Under the pieces are notes generated by a model. That model was given only the letters and a program-made list of their open reading frames with translations. It searched no databases and had not been told where the DNA came from. A program made the position numbers and the translations under genes. Shown here piece after piece: positions 15,774 through 23,521 of a stretch of DNA of 25,363 nt. The stretch is from an uncultured Collinsella sp. (GTDB taxonomy: Bacteria; Actinomycetota; Coriobacteriia; Coriobacteriales; Coriobacteriaceae). Positions within the stretch are counted from its first letter, which is position 1; every line of letters begins with the position of its first letter. The DNA lies in NCBI GenBank assembly GCA_900548495.1, contig URKT01000026.1, positions 1 through 25,363 of the forward strand, read 5' to 3'.

Positions 15774-16886
15774 ATGAGACGCGTTCTTCAATACATTGGT
15801 AGCCTAGACAGGGGCGGTGCGCAAAGCGCTATTTTGAGTCTCTATAAGGAGATTGATCGCAACGAGTGGCAGTTTGACTTTGTCACTCATGATCGGGCTT
15901 CCGGAGACCTCGATTCTCTTGTCCGTTCATATGGCGGTCGGGTATTTCATCTGCCGTCTTTGGAGTCTGCGGGCCTCCTTGAGTTCGTCTCAAATTGGAA
16001 TTCTTTTTTTTCTGATCATGAGGAATGGTGTATTCTTCATTCGCACATGCGATCTACTGCATCTCTCGTAGTGCCTGTTGCCAAAAAAGCCGGGTTGGCG
16101 ACTATCGTCCATAGCCATAGCACTAGGAATGATGAAGGGATAAGGGCCGTTGTCAAGGCAGCGCTTCAATACCCGATACGCTTTGAGTCTGACTTCTTTG
16201 TTGGATGCTCAAGTGAGGCAGGTAGGTGGCTTTTCGGCGATCGCGCTTTCAATAGCGACCGCTACCTATACCTTCCGAACGCTATCGATATTGATAGATA
16301 TGCATTTGACGAAAGTAACCGTTCAAGACTGCGTGGACAGCTTGGGTTGGATGGCAAGTTAGTCTTTGGCCATGTCGGAAGGCTTCACGAATCGAAGAAC
16401 CACGGCTTCTTGATTGATGTGTTTAAGGGGCTAAAGAAGAAGTATCCCAACTCTATTTTGCTACTGGTGGGTGACGGTCCTCTTCGCAGCCAAATCGAAT
16501 GTTTAATCGAGTCTGAGGGTTTAACTGATTCGATTGTTCTTCTAGGCAATCGTTCTGACGTACCCGAACTACTTCAAGCGATGGACGCTTTTGTCTTTCC
16601 ATCAAAATGGGAGGGTCTTCCGGTTTCGGTTGTGGAGGCTCTTGCTTCGGGGTTGCCTTGCTATATCTCTGATACGTTGACACATGATGTGGATATCTGC
16701 AATGCGGTCACTCGCTTGCCTATTGATGACCCGAAACTGTGGGCTGATTCCATAACGATTCCATTCAGGATTGATGCAAAGCGCGATATCGAAGCGGCTG
16801 GTTTTGATATCCACGATTCTGCGCAAAAGCTCGTTGATTTATATGAAAAGGCAGAACGTATAGCTAACGAAAGGAAATGCCGTTGA
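15774..16886 (+). CDS. Glycosyltransferase, GT4 family (EpsF-like)
   Basis: GT-B enzyme of 370 residues. The acceptor domain starts MRRVLQYIGSLDRGGAQSAI with the GGAQ/GGAE loop common in GT4. The donor domain shows FGHVGRLHESKNHGFLIDVF (about residue 197), LLVGDGPLRSQIECL and FPSKWEGLPVSVVEALASGL (about 280), with the paired glutamates of the nucleotide-sugar site. It overlaps the next gene by 10 bp. A run of eight T (16004-16011) lies inside the gene, a possible slippage site, but the frame is intact. The sugar added is not predictable. Confidence 0.88.
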   Translation: MRRVLQYIGSLDRGGAQSAILSLYKEIDRNEWQFDFVTHDRASGDLDSLVRSYGGRVFHLPSLESAGLLEFVSNWNSFFSDHEEWCILHSHMRSTASLVVPVAKKAGLATIVHSHSTRNDEGIRAVVKAALQYPIRFESDFFVGCSSEAGRWLFGDRAFNSDRYLYLPNAIDIDRYAFDESNRSRLRGQLGLDGKLVFGHVGRLHESKNHGFLIDVFKGLKKKYPNSILLLVGDGPLRSQIECLIESEGLTDSIVLLGNRSDVPELLQAMDAFVFPSKWEGLPVSVVEALASGLPCYISDTLTHDVDICNAVTRLPIDDPKLWADSITIPFRIDAKRDIEAAGFDIHDSAQKLVDLYEKAERIANERKCR

Positions 16887-17593
16887 CGAAATACATCATG
16901 CGGCTTGACGATGCATGCCCGCATTGGGATGCCGAGAAATGGAAGCGTGTCGAATTTATCCTTGATAATCATGGGATTAAGCCTCTCGTAGGTTTGATTC
17001 CCATGGTCGAAGATCCTGTTCTCGTTGCATATCCTGAGGACGATGCGTATTGGAATCGTGTTGAAGGATGGCGCAAAAAAGGTTGGGAGCTTGCCTTGCA
17101 TGGGTGCACACACGTGTACGCTACGGAAGATGGCGGCTTGAATCCTGTTAACAGGCGCTCGGAGTTCGCTGGTCTGCCCCTGGAGAATCAGCGCGAAAAG
17201 ATATCACGCGGTGTTTCTGAGCTTGCGGAGCGCGGCATCCATCCGCGAGTTTTCTTTGCGCCCTCTCACACTTTTGATTTGAACACGCTTGAGGCATTGC
17301 GAATTGAGAGCAATATCCGCGTCGTTTCTGATACCATCGCTTTTGCCCCTTACTCTAAGTATGGGTTTACTTTTGTTCCGCAGCAGTCTGGCAGGGTCAG
17401 GTCTTTAAAGATGCCAGTGGTAACTTTCTGCTACCACCCTAATATCATGTGCGAATCTGACTTTAATCAGCTTGAGACATTTCTCAGCAAGAATTACAAC
17501 AAGTTCGTCCCTTTCCCAACGAACCAGGTGAAAAACGGACCTAACGTTTTGGATTTTATTGCTCGAAAGCTTTACTTTGCTAGAAGAGCATAG
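16877..17593 (+). CDS. DUF2334 / polysaccharide-deacetylase-like protein
   Basis: A 238-residue protein resembling the DUF2334 branch of the NodB-like deacetylase fold. The N-terminal MRLDDACPHWD carries the metal-site Asp pair. LALHGCTH (about residues 74-82) has the His-x-x-x-His-type metal ligand cluster. FFAPSHTFDLNTLEAL and VVTFCYHPNIM follow, as in that fold. No signal peptide or membrane segment is visible, so it probably acts in the cytoplasm, for example on a nucleotide-sugar or lipid-linked intermediate, rather than on the finished polymer. Start ATG 16877 lies inside the end of the preceding gene (10-bp overlap). Function remains a prediction. Confidence 0.75.
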   Translation: MPLTKYIMRLDDACPHWDAEKWKRVEFILDNHGIKPLVGLIPMVEDPVLVAYPEDDAYWNRVEGWRKKGWELALHGCTHVYATEDGGLNPVNRRSEFAGLPLENQREKISRGVSELAERGIHPRVFFAPSHTFDLNTLEALRIESNIRVVSDTIAFAPYSKYGFTFVPQQSGRVRSLKMPVVTFCYHPNIMCESDFNQLETFLSKNYNKFVPFPTNQVKNGPNVLDFIARKLYFARRA

Positions 17594-17603
17594 GTAGTAT
17601 CTG

Positions 17604-18692
17604 ATGAAGATTCTTTTTTATATAAATCAAATCTATGAAGGCGGCGCGGAGCGTGTGATTACGCAGCTCGCATCATCCTTCGCCGATACGGGGCATGAGT
17701 CCATCCTTGTGACTTCATTTGAGCATTCAGATGAGTATGATTTCTCGAGGAAGGTTCGCAGGTTTTCTCTTGAAGGAAAACAGCTTGAACAGTCACGGAT
17801 TAAAAGAAATGTTTCTCGCATTCAAAAGCTTCGGAAAATCTTAAAAGGAGAAGCACCCGATATAGTCCTATCGTTCATGATGGAACCGAACTTTCGCGCA
17901 CTTATCTCATCATTTGGGCTTCCATGCAAAAATATTGTTTCGGTGCGTAATGACCCGAATAGAGAGTATTCGGGAAAGGTTGGCTCATTCGTTGGCAAAG
18001 TTCTCATGCCTCTTCTGGCGGACGGCTGTGTTTTCCAAACCAAGCAGGCATCTGAGTGGTTCCCAGAGCGCCTTCGCAAAAAGTCCAGCGTGATTCCCAA
18101 CGAGGTGGCTCATGTCTTTTTTGAGACTGAGCGATCGGGCGAGGAAAACTATTGGGTTGCTATTGGTAGACTCACTTCGCAAAAAAATTATCCGATGATG
18201 ATTAAGGCTTTTGCGGAGGTTATTAAAAGCCATCCTGAGCAAAAGTTAAAGATATACGGTGCCGGTGCACAGCATAAAGAACTTGAGAATCTTATTTTTC
18301 GTCTTGGCCTTTCTACAAGTGTTTCGCTTGAAGGCCAAACCCATGATGTCCCATCTGTACTCTCTAGTGCAATTGGGTTTCTTATGACCTCGGATTATGA
18401 GGGGATGCCCAATGCCCTCATGGAGGCTATGGCCATGGGGTTGCCTTGCATAGCCACAGATTGTCCTTGCGGCGGACCTGCTGAACTTATTGTTGACGGC
18501 GAGAATGGATTTCTTATCGCAACTGGTGATGAAGCCGCTCTATCTGGTCGCGTGAATTCAGTTGTTGAGAATCATTCGTTGCGTGAGTCTGTCGGCGCAG
18601 AAGCTGCGAATAGTATGGGTCGATTTCTTCCTGAAGAGACGTTTGCTCGATGGGAAGCATATTTTAATCGCATCTATGGGGGCGATGCTTAG
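17604..18692 (+). CDS. Glycosyltransferase, GT4 family (PglJ/WcaI-like)
   Basis: GT-B enzyme of 362 residues. It begins MKILFYINQIYEGGAERVIT with the GGAE acceptor-side loop. The donor domain contains AIGRLTSQKNYPMMIKAFAE (about residue 188), KIYGAGAQHKELENLI and SDYEGMPNALMEAMAMGLPC (about 262), with the EX7E-type motif. It resembles the N-acetylgalactosaminyl/N-acetylglucosaminyl transferases of lipid-linked oligosaccharide pathways, though specificity is not certain. It shares one base with the start of the polymerase gene, so the two are probably translationally coupled. Confidence 0.88.
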   Translation: MKILFYINQIYEGGAERVITQLASSFADTGHESILVTSFEHSDEYDFSRKVRRFSLEGKQLEQSRIKRNVSRIQKLRKILKGEAPDIVLSFMMEPNFRALISSFGLPCKNIVSVRNDPNREYSGKVGSFVGKVLMPLLADGCVFQTKQASEWFPERLRKKSSVIPNEVAHVFFETERSGEENYWVAIGRLTSQKNYPMMIKAFAEVIKSHPEQKLKIYGAGAQHKELENLIFRLGLSTSVSLEGQTHDVPSVLSSAIGFLMTSDYEGMPNALMEAMAMGLPCIATDCPCGGPAELIVDGENGFLIATGDEAALSGRVNSVVENHSLRESVGAEAANSMGRFLPEETFARWEAYFNRIYGGDA

Positions 18693-20092
18693 TGTGGGAG
18701 CTACTTATCGTCCTTTATGCGCTCACTTCTTTTTTTGCGCTCTGGCATGAGTGTTACTCATTGTTTATATCCGAGAGGTTCTCTGTCGGCTCCTTCTGCA
18801 AGCTTTGGTTCATCGTTGTGCAGTTTTGTCTTCCGTGTTACCTGATGTTAAGGTACTTTTTGTTCGGCGTTCCCGCTAAGTCAAGTTACGCATCTATTAG
18901 CTATGACGACTCCGCCTTGACTTCCGCTTATGTTGTGTTCTTGTTCTCGCTCGTTGCCTATTGTGTTCTTGTTGCAACTACTAAAACGAATGGCTTGGCG
19001 TCCTCGGCCGTTTCCCCTGATTGGGGTGACACTGGAGAAGGCTATGCGATGAAACGTCTTCGTATAGCTGCTTTTCTCTGTCTTTCGGTCGGCGCCTTAT
19101 GCTTGTTCCTCTGGTCGAGTGCCTATGGCTCAATTTTTGATCTTATCGAGGTCGGTAATGCAGTGCGTGGCGGCTGGAATACCATTCACAATTCCTTTGC
19201 TATGTTCAAGCATCCATCTAGGCTCGTCCTCGTTTCTTCTTATATTTACTTCGCGCTACTTTATTCGAAACGGTCAAAATTCTTTTCCATTGACTCAATT
19301 CTGTTGATCGCATCGGTATTTCTTTCGATGCTGTTCCTCTTCGCGAATGACGGGCGACTTTCCATGGCCTTCTACTTTATGGGGTTTTTCCTAGTTGTTC
19401 TCTACACGAAGTTGTTCATACAGAAGAAAGTATTTGACTTGAGAGCTGGGCTTCTTGCCGTCGTAATTTGCGTACTTTTGATTGCCGTTATGCTCAATAT
19501 GGACTCAGTGACTTACTTTATTCGGCATGGTCAATTCCCGTCCGCCGGAGATAAAGACGGTTCTTCGATTATCGAAGAGATTCTTTTCGATCCCGCAAGC
19601 GATCTAACTGTAGTGAGTAACTTCCTCAATGGCAGGCTTACCTTTATGCTTGTACACGATTTTGTTTACGGGATCTTCGCTTGGCTTCCCCAATCGCTTA
19701 GTCCTTCATGGGCCCTTCGACTTTGGACCGTCAATACGCAAGCCGTTAGCCCTATGTTTACGACTGGCGAGATTCCATGCGGTCTCTTAGCGCAGAGCGT
19801 ATATGACTTAGGCATTGTCGGCGTTATTTTTATTCCATATTTGTATGGGCTGATTCTTCATTTCACCGACAAGAAAATCGTCCCGAACATCGGAAATCCC
19901 TTTGTTATGGGCCTTTTCGCCTATCTATTCACTGACCTTCTTAGAGTTGTTTCTTACGCGATGCTCTACGACATCGTTCTTGACTTGTTCCCACTCGCTA
20001 TAGCACTCGTCATCTATTATTTCTCTAACTTTCTAGTCAACCGTAGGAAAGCGATAACTCCCCGATTTATGGCAGGGGAAAGGCGTTCGTGA
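18692..20092 (+). CDS. Oligosaccharide repeat-unit polymerase (Wzy-like)
   Basis: A 466-residue membrane protein with about ten to twelve hydrophobic segments spread along its length (for example LIVLYALTSFFALW, AAFLCLSVGALCLFLW, LLIASVFLSMLFLF, GLLAVVICVLLIAVML, FAYLFTDLLRVVSYAM). A large hydrophilic loop lies at about residues 270-370. This architecture, and its place between glycosyltransferases and the flippase, fits Wzy/EpsG-type polymerases, whose primary sequences are poorly conserved. The start is GTG at 18692, overlapping the previous stop. Base composition is AT-richer than in the flippase and sugar-nucleotide genes downstream. Confidence 0.82.
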   Translation: MWELLIVLYALTSFFALWHECYSLFISERFSVGSFCKLWFIVVQFCLPCYLMLRYFLFGVPAKSSYASISYDDSALTSAYVVFLFSLVAYCVLVATTKTNGLASSAVSPDWGDTGEGYAMKRLRIAAFLCLSVGALCLFLWSSAYGSIFDLIEVGNAVRGGWNTIHNSFAMFKHPSRLVLVSSYIYFALLYSKRSKFFSIDSILLIASVFLSMLFLFANDGRLSMAFYFMGFFLVVLYTKLFIQKKVFDLRAGLLAVVICVLLIAVMLNMDSVTYFIRHGQFPSAGDKDGSSIIEEILFDPASDLTVVSNFLNGRLTFMLVHDFVYGIFAWLPQSLSPSWALRLWTVNTQAVSPMFTTGEIPCGLLAQSVYDLGIVGVIFIPYLYGLILHFTDKKIVPNIGNPFVMGLFAYLFTDLLRVVSYAMLYDIVLDLFPLAIALVIYYFSNFLVNRRKAITPRFMAGERRS

Positions 20093-20149
20093 TGATTGGA
20101 TATTCAGAATCATTCACCGCTATTTACTTGCTAAAAAGAGGTTATTATT

Positions 20150-21070
20150 ATGAATAAGCTGGCTAAAGTCATTCACAATCCCTGGTCTCTTTACGTCTTT
20201 GCATCAGGGTTTGGCTTAACTGATTGGATTCCCGACGAACCACATCTCAGGGCAATGTATAGGGGGACCGTCGGGGGAAAGCTTGACCTGCAAAATCCCA
20301 AGACGTATAACGAGAAACTCCAGTGGCTCAAGATTCACGATCGCAATCCTCTCTACAACACCCTTGTGGACAAGTACCGAGTGAAGCCTTGGGTCGCCGA
20401 GCGCATCGGCGAGGAGCATGTCACCAAGACGTACGCAATGTGGGAAAACGCCGAGGATATCGATATCACAGATCTTCCGGAGCGCTTCGTTCTCAAGACG
20501 AACCATGATAGCGGTGGCGTAGCCATTTGCAGCGACCGAAATACCTTCGACCTCGACGCCGCGAAGAAGAAGCTGGCGAAGCATCTTAAAACTAATTACT
20601 TCTGGCGTACCCGAGAGTGGCCATATAAGGATGTCAAGCCCTGCATTTTCGCTGAGGAGTATCTATATCCCACTGAGGGCAAGAGCGACCTGACCGATTA
20701 CAAGATCATGTGTTTTGATGGAAGGGTCCGCTGCGAGTTCACCTGCACCGATCGTGCCGAGGGTGGCTTGCGTGTGGATTTCTTTGACCCCGAATGGAAC
20801 CACCTGCCGTTCACCAGACATTATCCCAATGCGGATGTTCCTCCGGAAGCCCCCTCGAGTTTGAAGCAGATGGTTACCGACGCTGAGCTGTTGTCAAAGG
20901 AGATCCCGTTCGTTCGAGCCGACTTCTATGAGGTCGCCGGCCAGTATTACTTCGGAGAGCTGACGTTCTTCCCCGGCGGCGGTTTTGAGGAGTTCGACCC
21001 CTCCTCGTGGGATGAAACGCTCGGCTCCTGGATTAAGCTCCCGAATAGTATCGGGGGGGGTGCTTCCTAG
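20150..21070 (+). CDS. TupA-like ATP-grasp ligase
   Basis: Member of the TupA-like ATP-grasp family, named after a teichuronopeptide biosynthesis protein. Such enzymes use ATP to activate a carboxylate and join it to an amine. The 306-residue protein has the expected order: KTYNEKLQWLKIHDRNPLYN, LVDKYRVKPWV, FVLKTNHDSGG (ATP-binding Lys, about residue 115), IFAEEYLYP (about 168), DYKIMCFDGRV (about 183), and VRADFYEVAGQYYFGELTFF (about 256-275) with the Asp/Glu metal ligands. Length is full for the family. It ends at a run of eight G (21053-21060) just before its stop. It is often misannotated as a glycosyltransferase. Substrate here is inferred to be a uronic-acid sugar, see findings. Confidence 0.85.
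   Translation: MNKLAKVIHNPWSLYVFASGFGLTDWIPDEPHLRAMYRGTVGGKLDLQNPKTYNEKLQWLKIHDRNPLYNTLVDKYRVKPWVAERIGEEHVTKTYAMWENAEDIDITDLPERFVLKTNHDSGGVAICSDRNTFDLDAAKKKLAKHLKTNYFWRTREWPYKDVKPCIFAEEYLYPTEGKSDLTDYKIMCFDGRVRCEFTCTDRAEGGLRVDFFDPEWNHLPFTRHYPNADVPPEAPSSLKQMVTDAELLSKEIPFVRADFYEVAGQYYFGELTFFPGGGFEEFDPSSWDETLGSWIKLPNSIGGGAS
21053..21060 (+). repeat. G8 homopolymer at ATP-grasp reading-frame junction
   Basis: Eight consecutive G close to the stop of the first ATP-grasp gene. One extra G would join it in frame with the following truncated copy. Confidence 0.8.
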
Positions 21071-21081
21071 GTGAATCGTCG

Positions 21082-21495
21082 ATGCTGTTGGTCCATGGCA
21101 ACGTGAGACCTGAAAGCTGTCCTGCAGACTATAAGGTCAGCTGCTTTAACGGCGAGCCGAAGCTCATCGAAGTTCATCGCGGGCGCTTTTCCGATCATAC
21201 CTGCGACTACTTCACTCCGAGCTGGGAGCCTTTGCCTGATATTGAATGGGCTGGCATCCCTAAGTCCAAAGGTGAGATCGCTGCCCCCTCTAGACTCCAG
21301 GAGATGCTCGATTACAGCTTAGTTCTCACCGAGGGGTTCCCAGAGATGCGCGCTGATTGGTATTTGGCGGGGGATAGGCTCATTTTCGGCGAGCTCACGC
21401 TTTTCAACGATGCCGGTTTCGGCGTTATCGATGATGGTACGGATTCCCTGTTAGGCTCCTTTATCGATCTTGATTTGGCTTATGGGAATAAATGA
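21082..21495 (+). pseudogene. Truncated TupA-like ATP-grasp, C-terminal half only
   Basis: The 137-residue frame matches the second half of the preceding ATP-grasp protein (its residues from about 163 on): ADYKVSCFNGEPKLIEVHRG parallels TDYKIMCFDGRV, and MRADWYLAGDRLIFGELTLF parallels VRADFYEVAGQYYFGELTFF. The N-terminal half, with the ATP-binding lysine and NHDSGG loop, is absent, so it cannot be an active ligase alone. GGTGA before the ATG would allow translation. It is probably the remnant of a second tandem ligase gene, or, less likely, the tail of a fused protein split by the G tract. The frame is open back to 21049, through the G tract, but has no start codon there. Confidence 0.75.
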
Positions 21496-21505
21496 TTGAA
21501 GGAAG

Positions 21506-22945
21506 ATGACTGACGAATTAAGTAAAAAGGCTTCTTCGGCTACCAAGTGGTCCTTTGTGACCGAGGTGGTCGTTAAGCTCATATCGCCGCTCACCCAAAT
21601 CGCCCTCGCACATATTCTGGCGCCTGAGGCTTTCGGTGTCGTCGCGACCGTCACGATGGTGACGAGCTTCGCCGACATGCTCTCCGACGCGGGCTTCCAG
21701 AAATATCTCATCCAGCACGAGTTCGAGGACACGGGCCCTCTCTACCGCAGCGCGAACGTCGCCTTCATGACAAACCTGTTCGTCTCGCTCGTGCTCTGGC
21801 TCCTCGTCGGGATCTTCAACGAACCCCTCGCCGCGCTCGTTGGCAACGACGGGCTCGGGATCGTACTCATCGTCGCTTGCGCTTCCCTTCCCCTCACCGC
21901 CCTGAGCAGCATCCAGCTTGCGCTGTTCCACAGGACGTTCGCCTTCAAGGAGCTCTTCGTCGTCCGCGTCGCCGTAGCCCTCGTCCCCCTCGTCGTCACC
22001 GTCCCCTTGGCGCTTCTGGGCTTCGACTTCTGGTCGCTGGTGATCGGGACAATCGCCGGCAACCTGGTGAATGCGCTTGTCCTGACCCTGAAGTCCGATT
22101 GGAAGCCGTTGCTCTTCTATTCCTTCGCCGAGCTGAGGGAGATGATCTCGTTCAGCGCGTGGACGCTCCTCGAGCAGTTCTCCATCTGGCTCACTTCCTG
22201 GATGGGCACCTTCATCGTCGGGTCGCTGCTGACCTCGTACTATCTCGGTCTGTATAAGACGTCGATCTCGATGGTCAACACCGGCATGGGCATCATCACG
22301 AGCGCTACGACCCCCGTGCTGTTCGCCGAGCTCTCCCGAAGGCAGGGGGACGACGAGTCGTTCCAGTCCGCCTTCTTCCGTATGCAGGAGAAGGTCGCCC
22401 TGTTCGTCGTGCCACTCGGTTTCGGGATTTTCTTCTATCGCGACTTCGTCACCACGCTCGTTCTCGGCCCGCAGTGGTCCGAAGGATCCCTTATGTTCGG
22501 TCTGTGGGCCCTGAGCAGCGCCGTCGTGATCCCGATTGGATACTATGCGAGTGAGGTCTTCAGGGCGAAGGGCAGGCCCAAGCTCTCCTTTGCCTCCCAG
22601 GTGGCGTATCTTCTGATCATGGCGCCCGTCACGTACTATGCGGCGACGCTCGATTTCGGGTCCTTTGCTCTGTATAGCTCGCTCCTGCGCATTGTCGCCA
22701 TCTGCATTGACATCTTCATCCTCAAGGCCTTTATCAAGTTCCCCGTTGGCAAGATGATTGCCCGCCTGGCCCCGATCTTCGTTTGCTCCGCAGTGATGAT
22801 CGTCGCCGGCTGGGTTCTTGCCGACTTCGGCGTCCCGACCATCGCAGGGATAATCGCTTGCGTTGTCGTTTATGCCTTGTGCTGCGAGGTCTTTCCGTCG
22901 ACACGTGCGCAGCTCAATGGGATTCTTTCGAGATTCATGAGATAG
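21506..22945 (+). CDS. Oligosaccharide flippase (Wzx, MOP superfamily)
   Basis: A 479-residue integral membrane protein with about twelve to fourteen transmembrane segments. It starts SKKASSATKWSFVTEVVVKL, and ISPLTQIALAHILAPEAFGV is the typical opening of PST-type flippases (WzxC/RfbX/TuaB-like). It would move the lipid-linked repeat unit across the membrane for the Wzy-like polymerase. The ATG at 21506 is preceded by TGAAGGAAG. The coding sequence is much richer in G+C, with C at third positions, than the glycosyltransferases and polymerase upstream. Confidence 0.92.
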   Translation: MTDELSKKASSATKWSFVTEVVVKLISPLTQIALAHILAPEAFGVVATVTMVTSFADMLSDAGFQKYLIQHEFEDTGPLYRSANVAFMTNLFVSLVLWLLVGIFNEPLAALVGNDGLGIVLIVACASLPLTALSSIQLALFHRTFAFKELFVVRVAVALVPLVVTVPLALLGFDFWSLVIGTIAGNLVNALVLTLKSDWKPLLFYSFAELREMISFSAWTLLEQFSIWLTSWMGTFIVGSLLTSYYLGLYKTSISMVNTGMGIITSATTPVLFAELSRRQGDDESFQSAFFRMQEKVALFVVPLGFGIFFYRDFVTTLVLGPQWSEGSLMFGLWALSSAVVIPIGYYASEVFRAKGRPKLSFASQVAYLLIMAPVTYYAATLDFGSFALYSSLLRIVAICIDIFILKAFIKFPVGKMIARLAPIFVCSAVMIVAGWVLADFGVPTIAGIIACVVVYALCCEVFPSTRAQLNGILSRFMR

Positions 22946-22980
22946 GAAAGGTATGGGCATCATGATTGGAAAACGGAAGC

Positions 22981-22987
22981 GGGGGGG
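22981..22987 (+). repeat. G7 homopolymer interrupting the acetyltransferase 5' end
   Basis: Seven G in a row within a frame starting at ATG 22953 or 22962 that stops at 23030. With eight G the frame would run into the serine-acetyltransferase-like gene. Confidence 0.8.
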
Positions 22988-23026
22988 TGCCTCGACTGGC
23001 TGCGTTATGGGGATGGCGCCTCTCCT

Positions 23027-23491
23027 TTGACGGACCATGCGCTCAGATTTCTCTGGTTCTTCCGAAAGGCCCAGCGCTCTTCCAATCCGATGTGGAAGCT
23101 GATGCTGCAGCATATGCGCGAGAGGTATGGGCTCGAGATATCCCGTTCAACCGATATCGGACCGGGCCTTTACCTGGGCCACGCCTACAACATCACGGTG
23201 AACCCTGCTGCCGCCATCGGCTCGAATTGCAACCTGCATAAGGGCGTGACCATCGGCCAGGAGAACCGTGGGAAACGTGAGGGCGCCCCGGTAATAGGGG
23301 ATTGCGTTTGGATCGGCGTCAACGCGACTCTGGTCGGCAGGATCTCGGTGGGGGACGACGTTCTCATCGCCCCCGGGGCGTACGTGAACTGCGATGTTCC
23401 TAGCCATTCGATTGTGCTTGGCAACCCGTGTCGCGTGATTCCGCGAGAAGGCGCCACGGATGGCTATATCAACCACAAGATAGAACTGTAA
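23027..23491 (+). CDS. Serine O-acetyltransferase-like protein, N-terminus frameshifted
   Basis: Hexapeptide-repeat acetyltransferase of the CysE/EpsC type. Visible are SRSTDIGPGLYLGHAYNITV with the catalytic-type His, NPAAAIGSNCNLHKGVTIGQ, IGDCVWIGVNATLVGRISVG and a closing LGNPCRVIPRE. The annotated frame needs a TTG start with no ribosome-binding site and gives 154 residues. The frame is open upstream, reading CLDWLRYGDGASPLTDHALR, which looks like genuine protein. A good ATG with AGGAAAGG upstream (22962, MIGKRKRGG) lies in another frame, separated by a G7 tract. Adding one G restores a protein of about 176 residues, a more usual length. In capsule operons such enzymes may acetylate a sugar or serine; which is unknown. 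Confidence 0.8.
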   Translation: MTDHALRFLWFFRKAQRSSNPMWKLMLQHMRERYGLEISRSTDIGPGLYLGHAYNITVNPAAAIGSNCNLHKGVTIGQENRGKREGAPVIGDCVWIGVNATLVGRISVGDDVLIAPGAYVNCDVPSHSIVLGNPCRVIPREGATDGYINHKIEL

Positions 23492-23521
23492 CTACAAACC
23501 CAACTGCGAAGGAGTGCATAT

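Noticed and set aside
21518..23113. 531-residue minus-strand open frame opposite the flippase
   Set aside because: Extremely charged Glu/Arg/Asp composition typical of antisense to a membrane protein gene; the flippase frame has a good start and family motifs.
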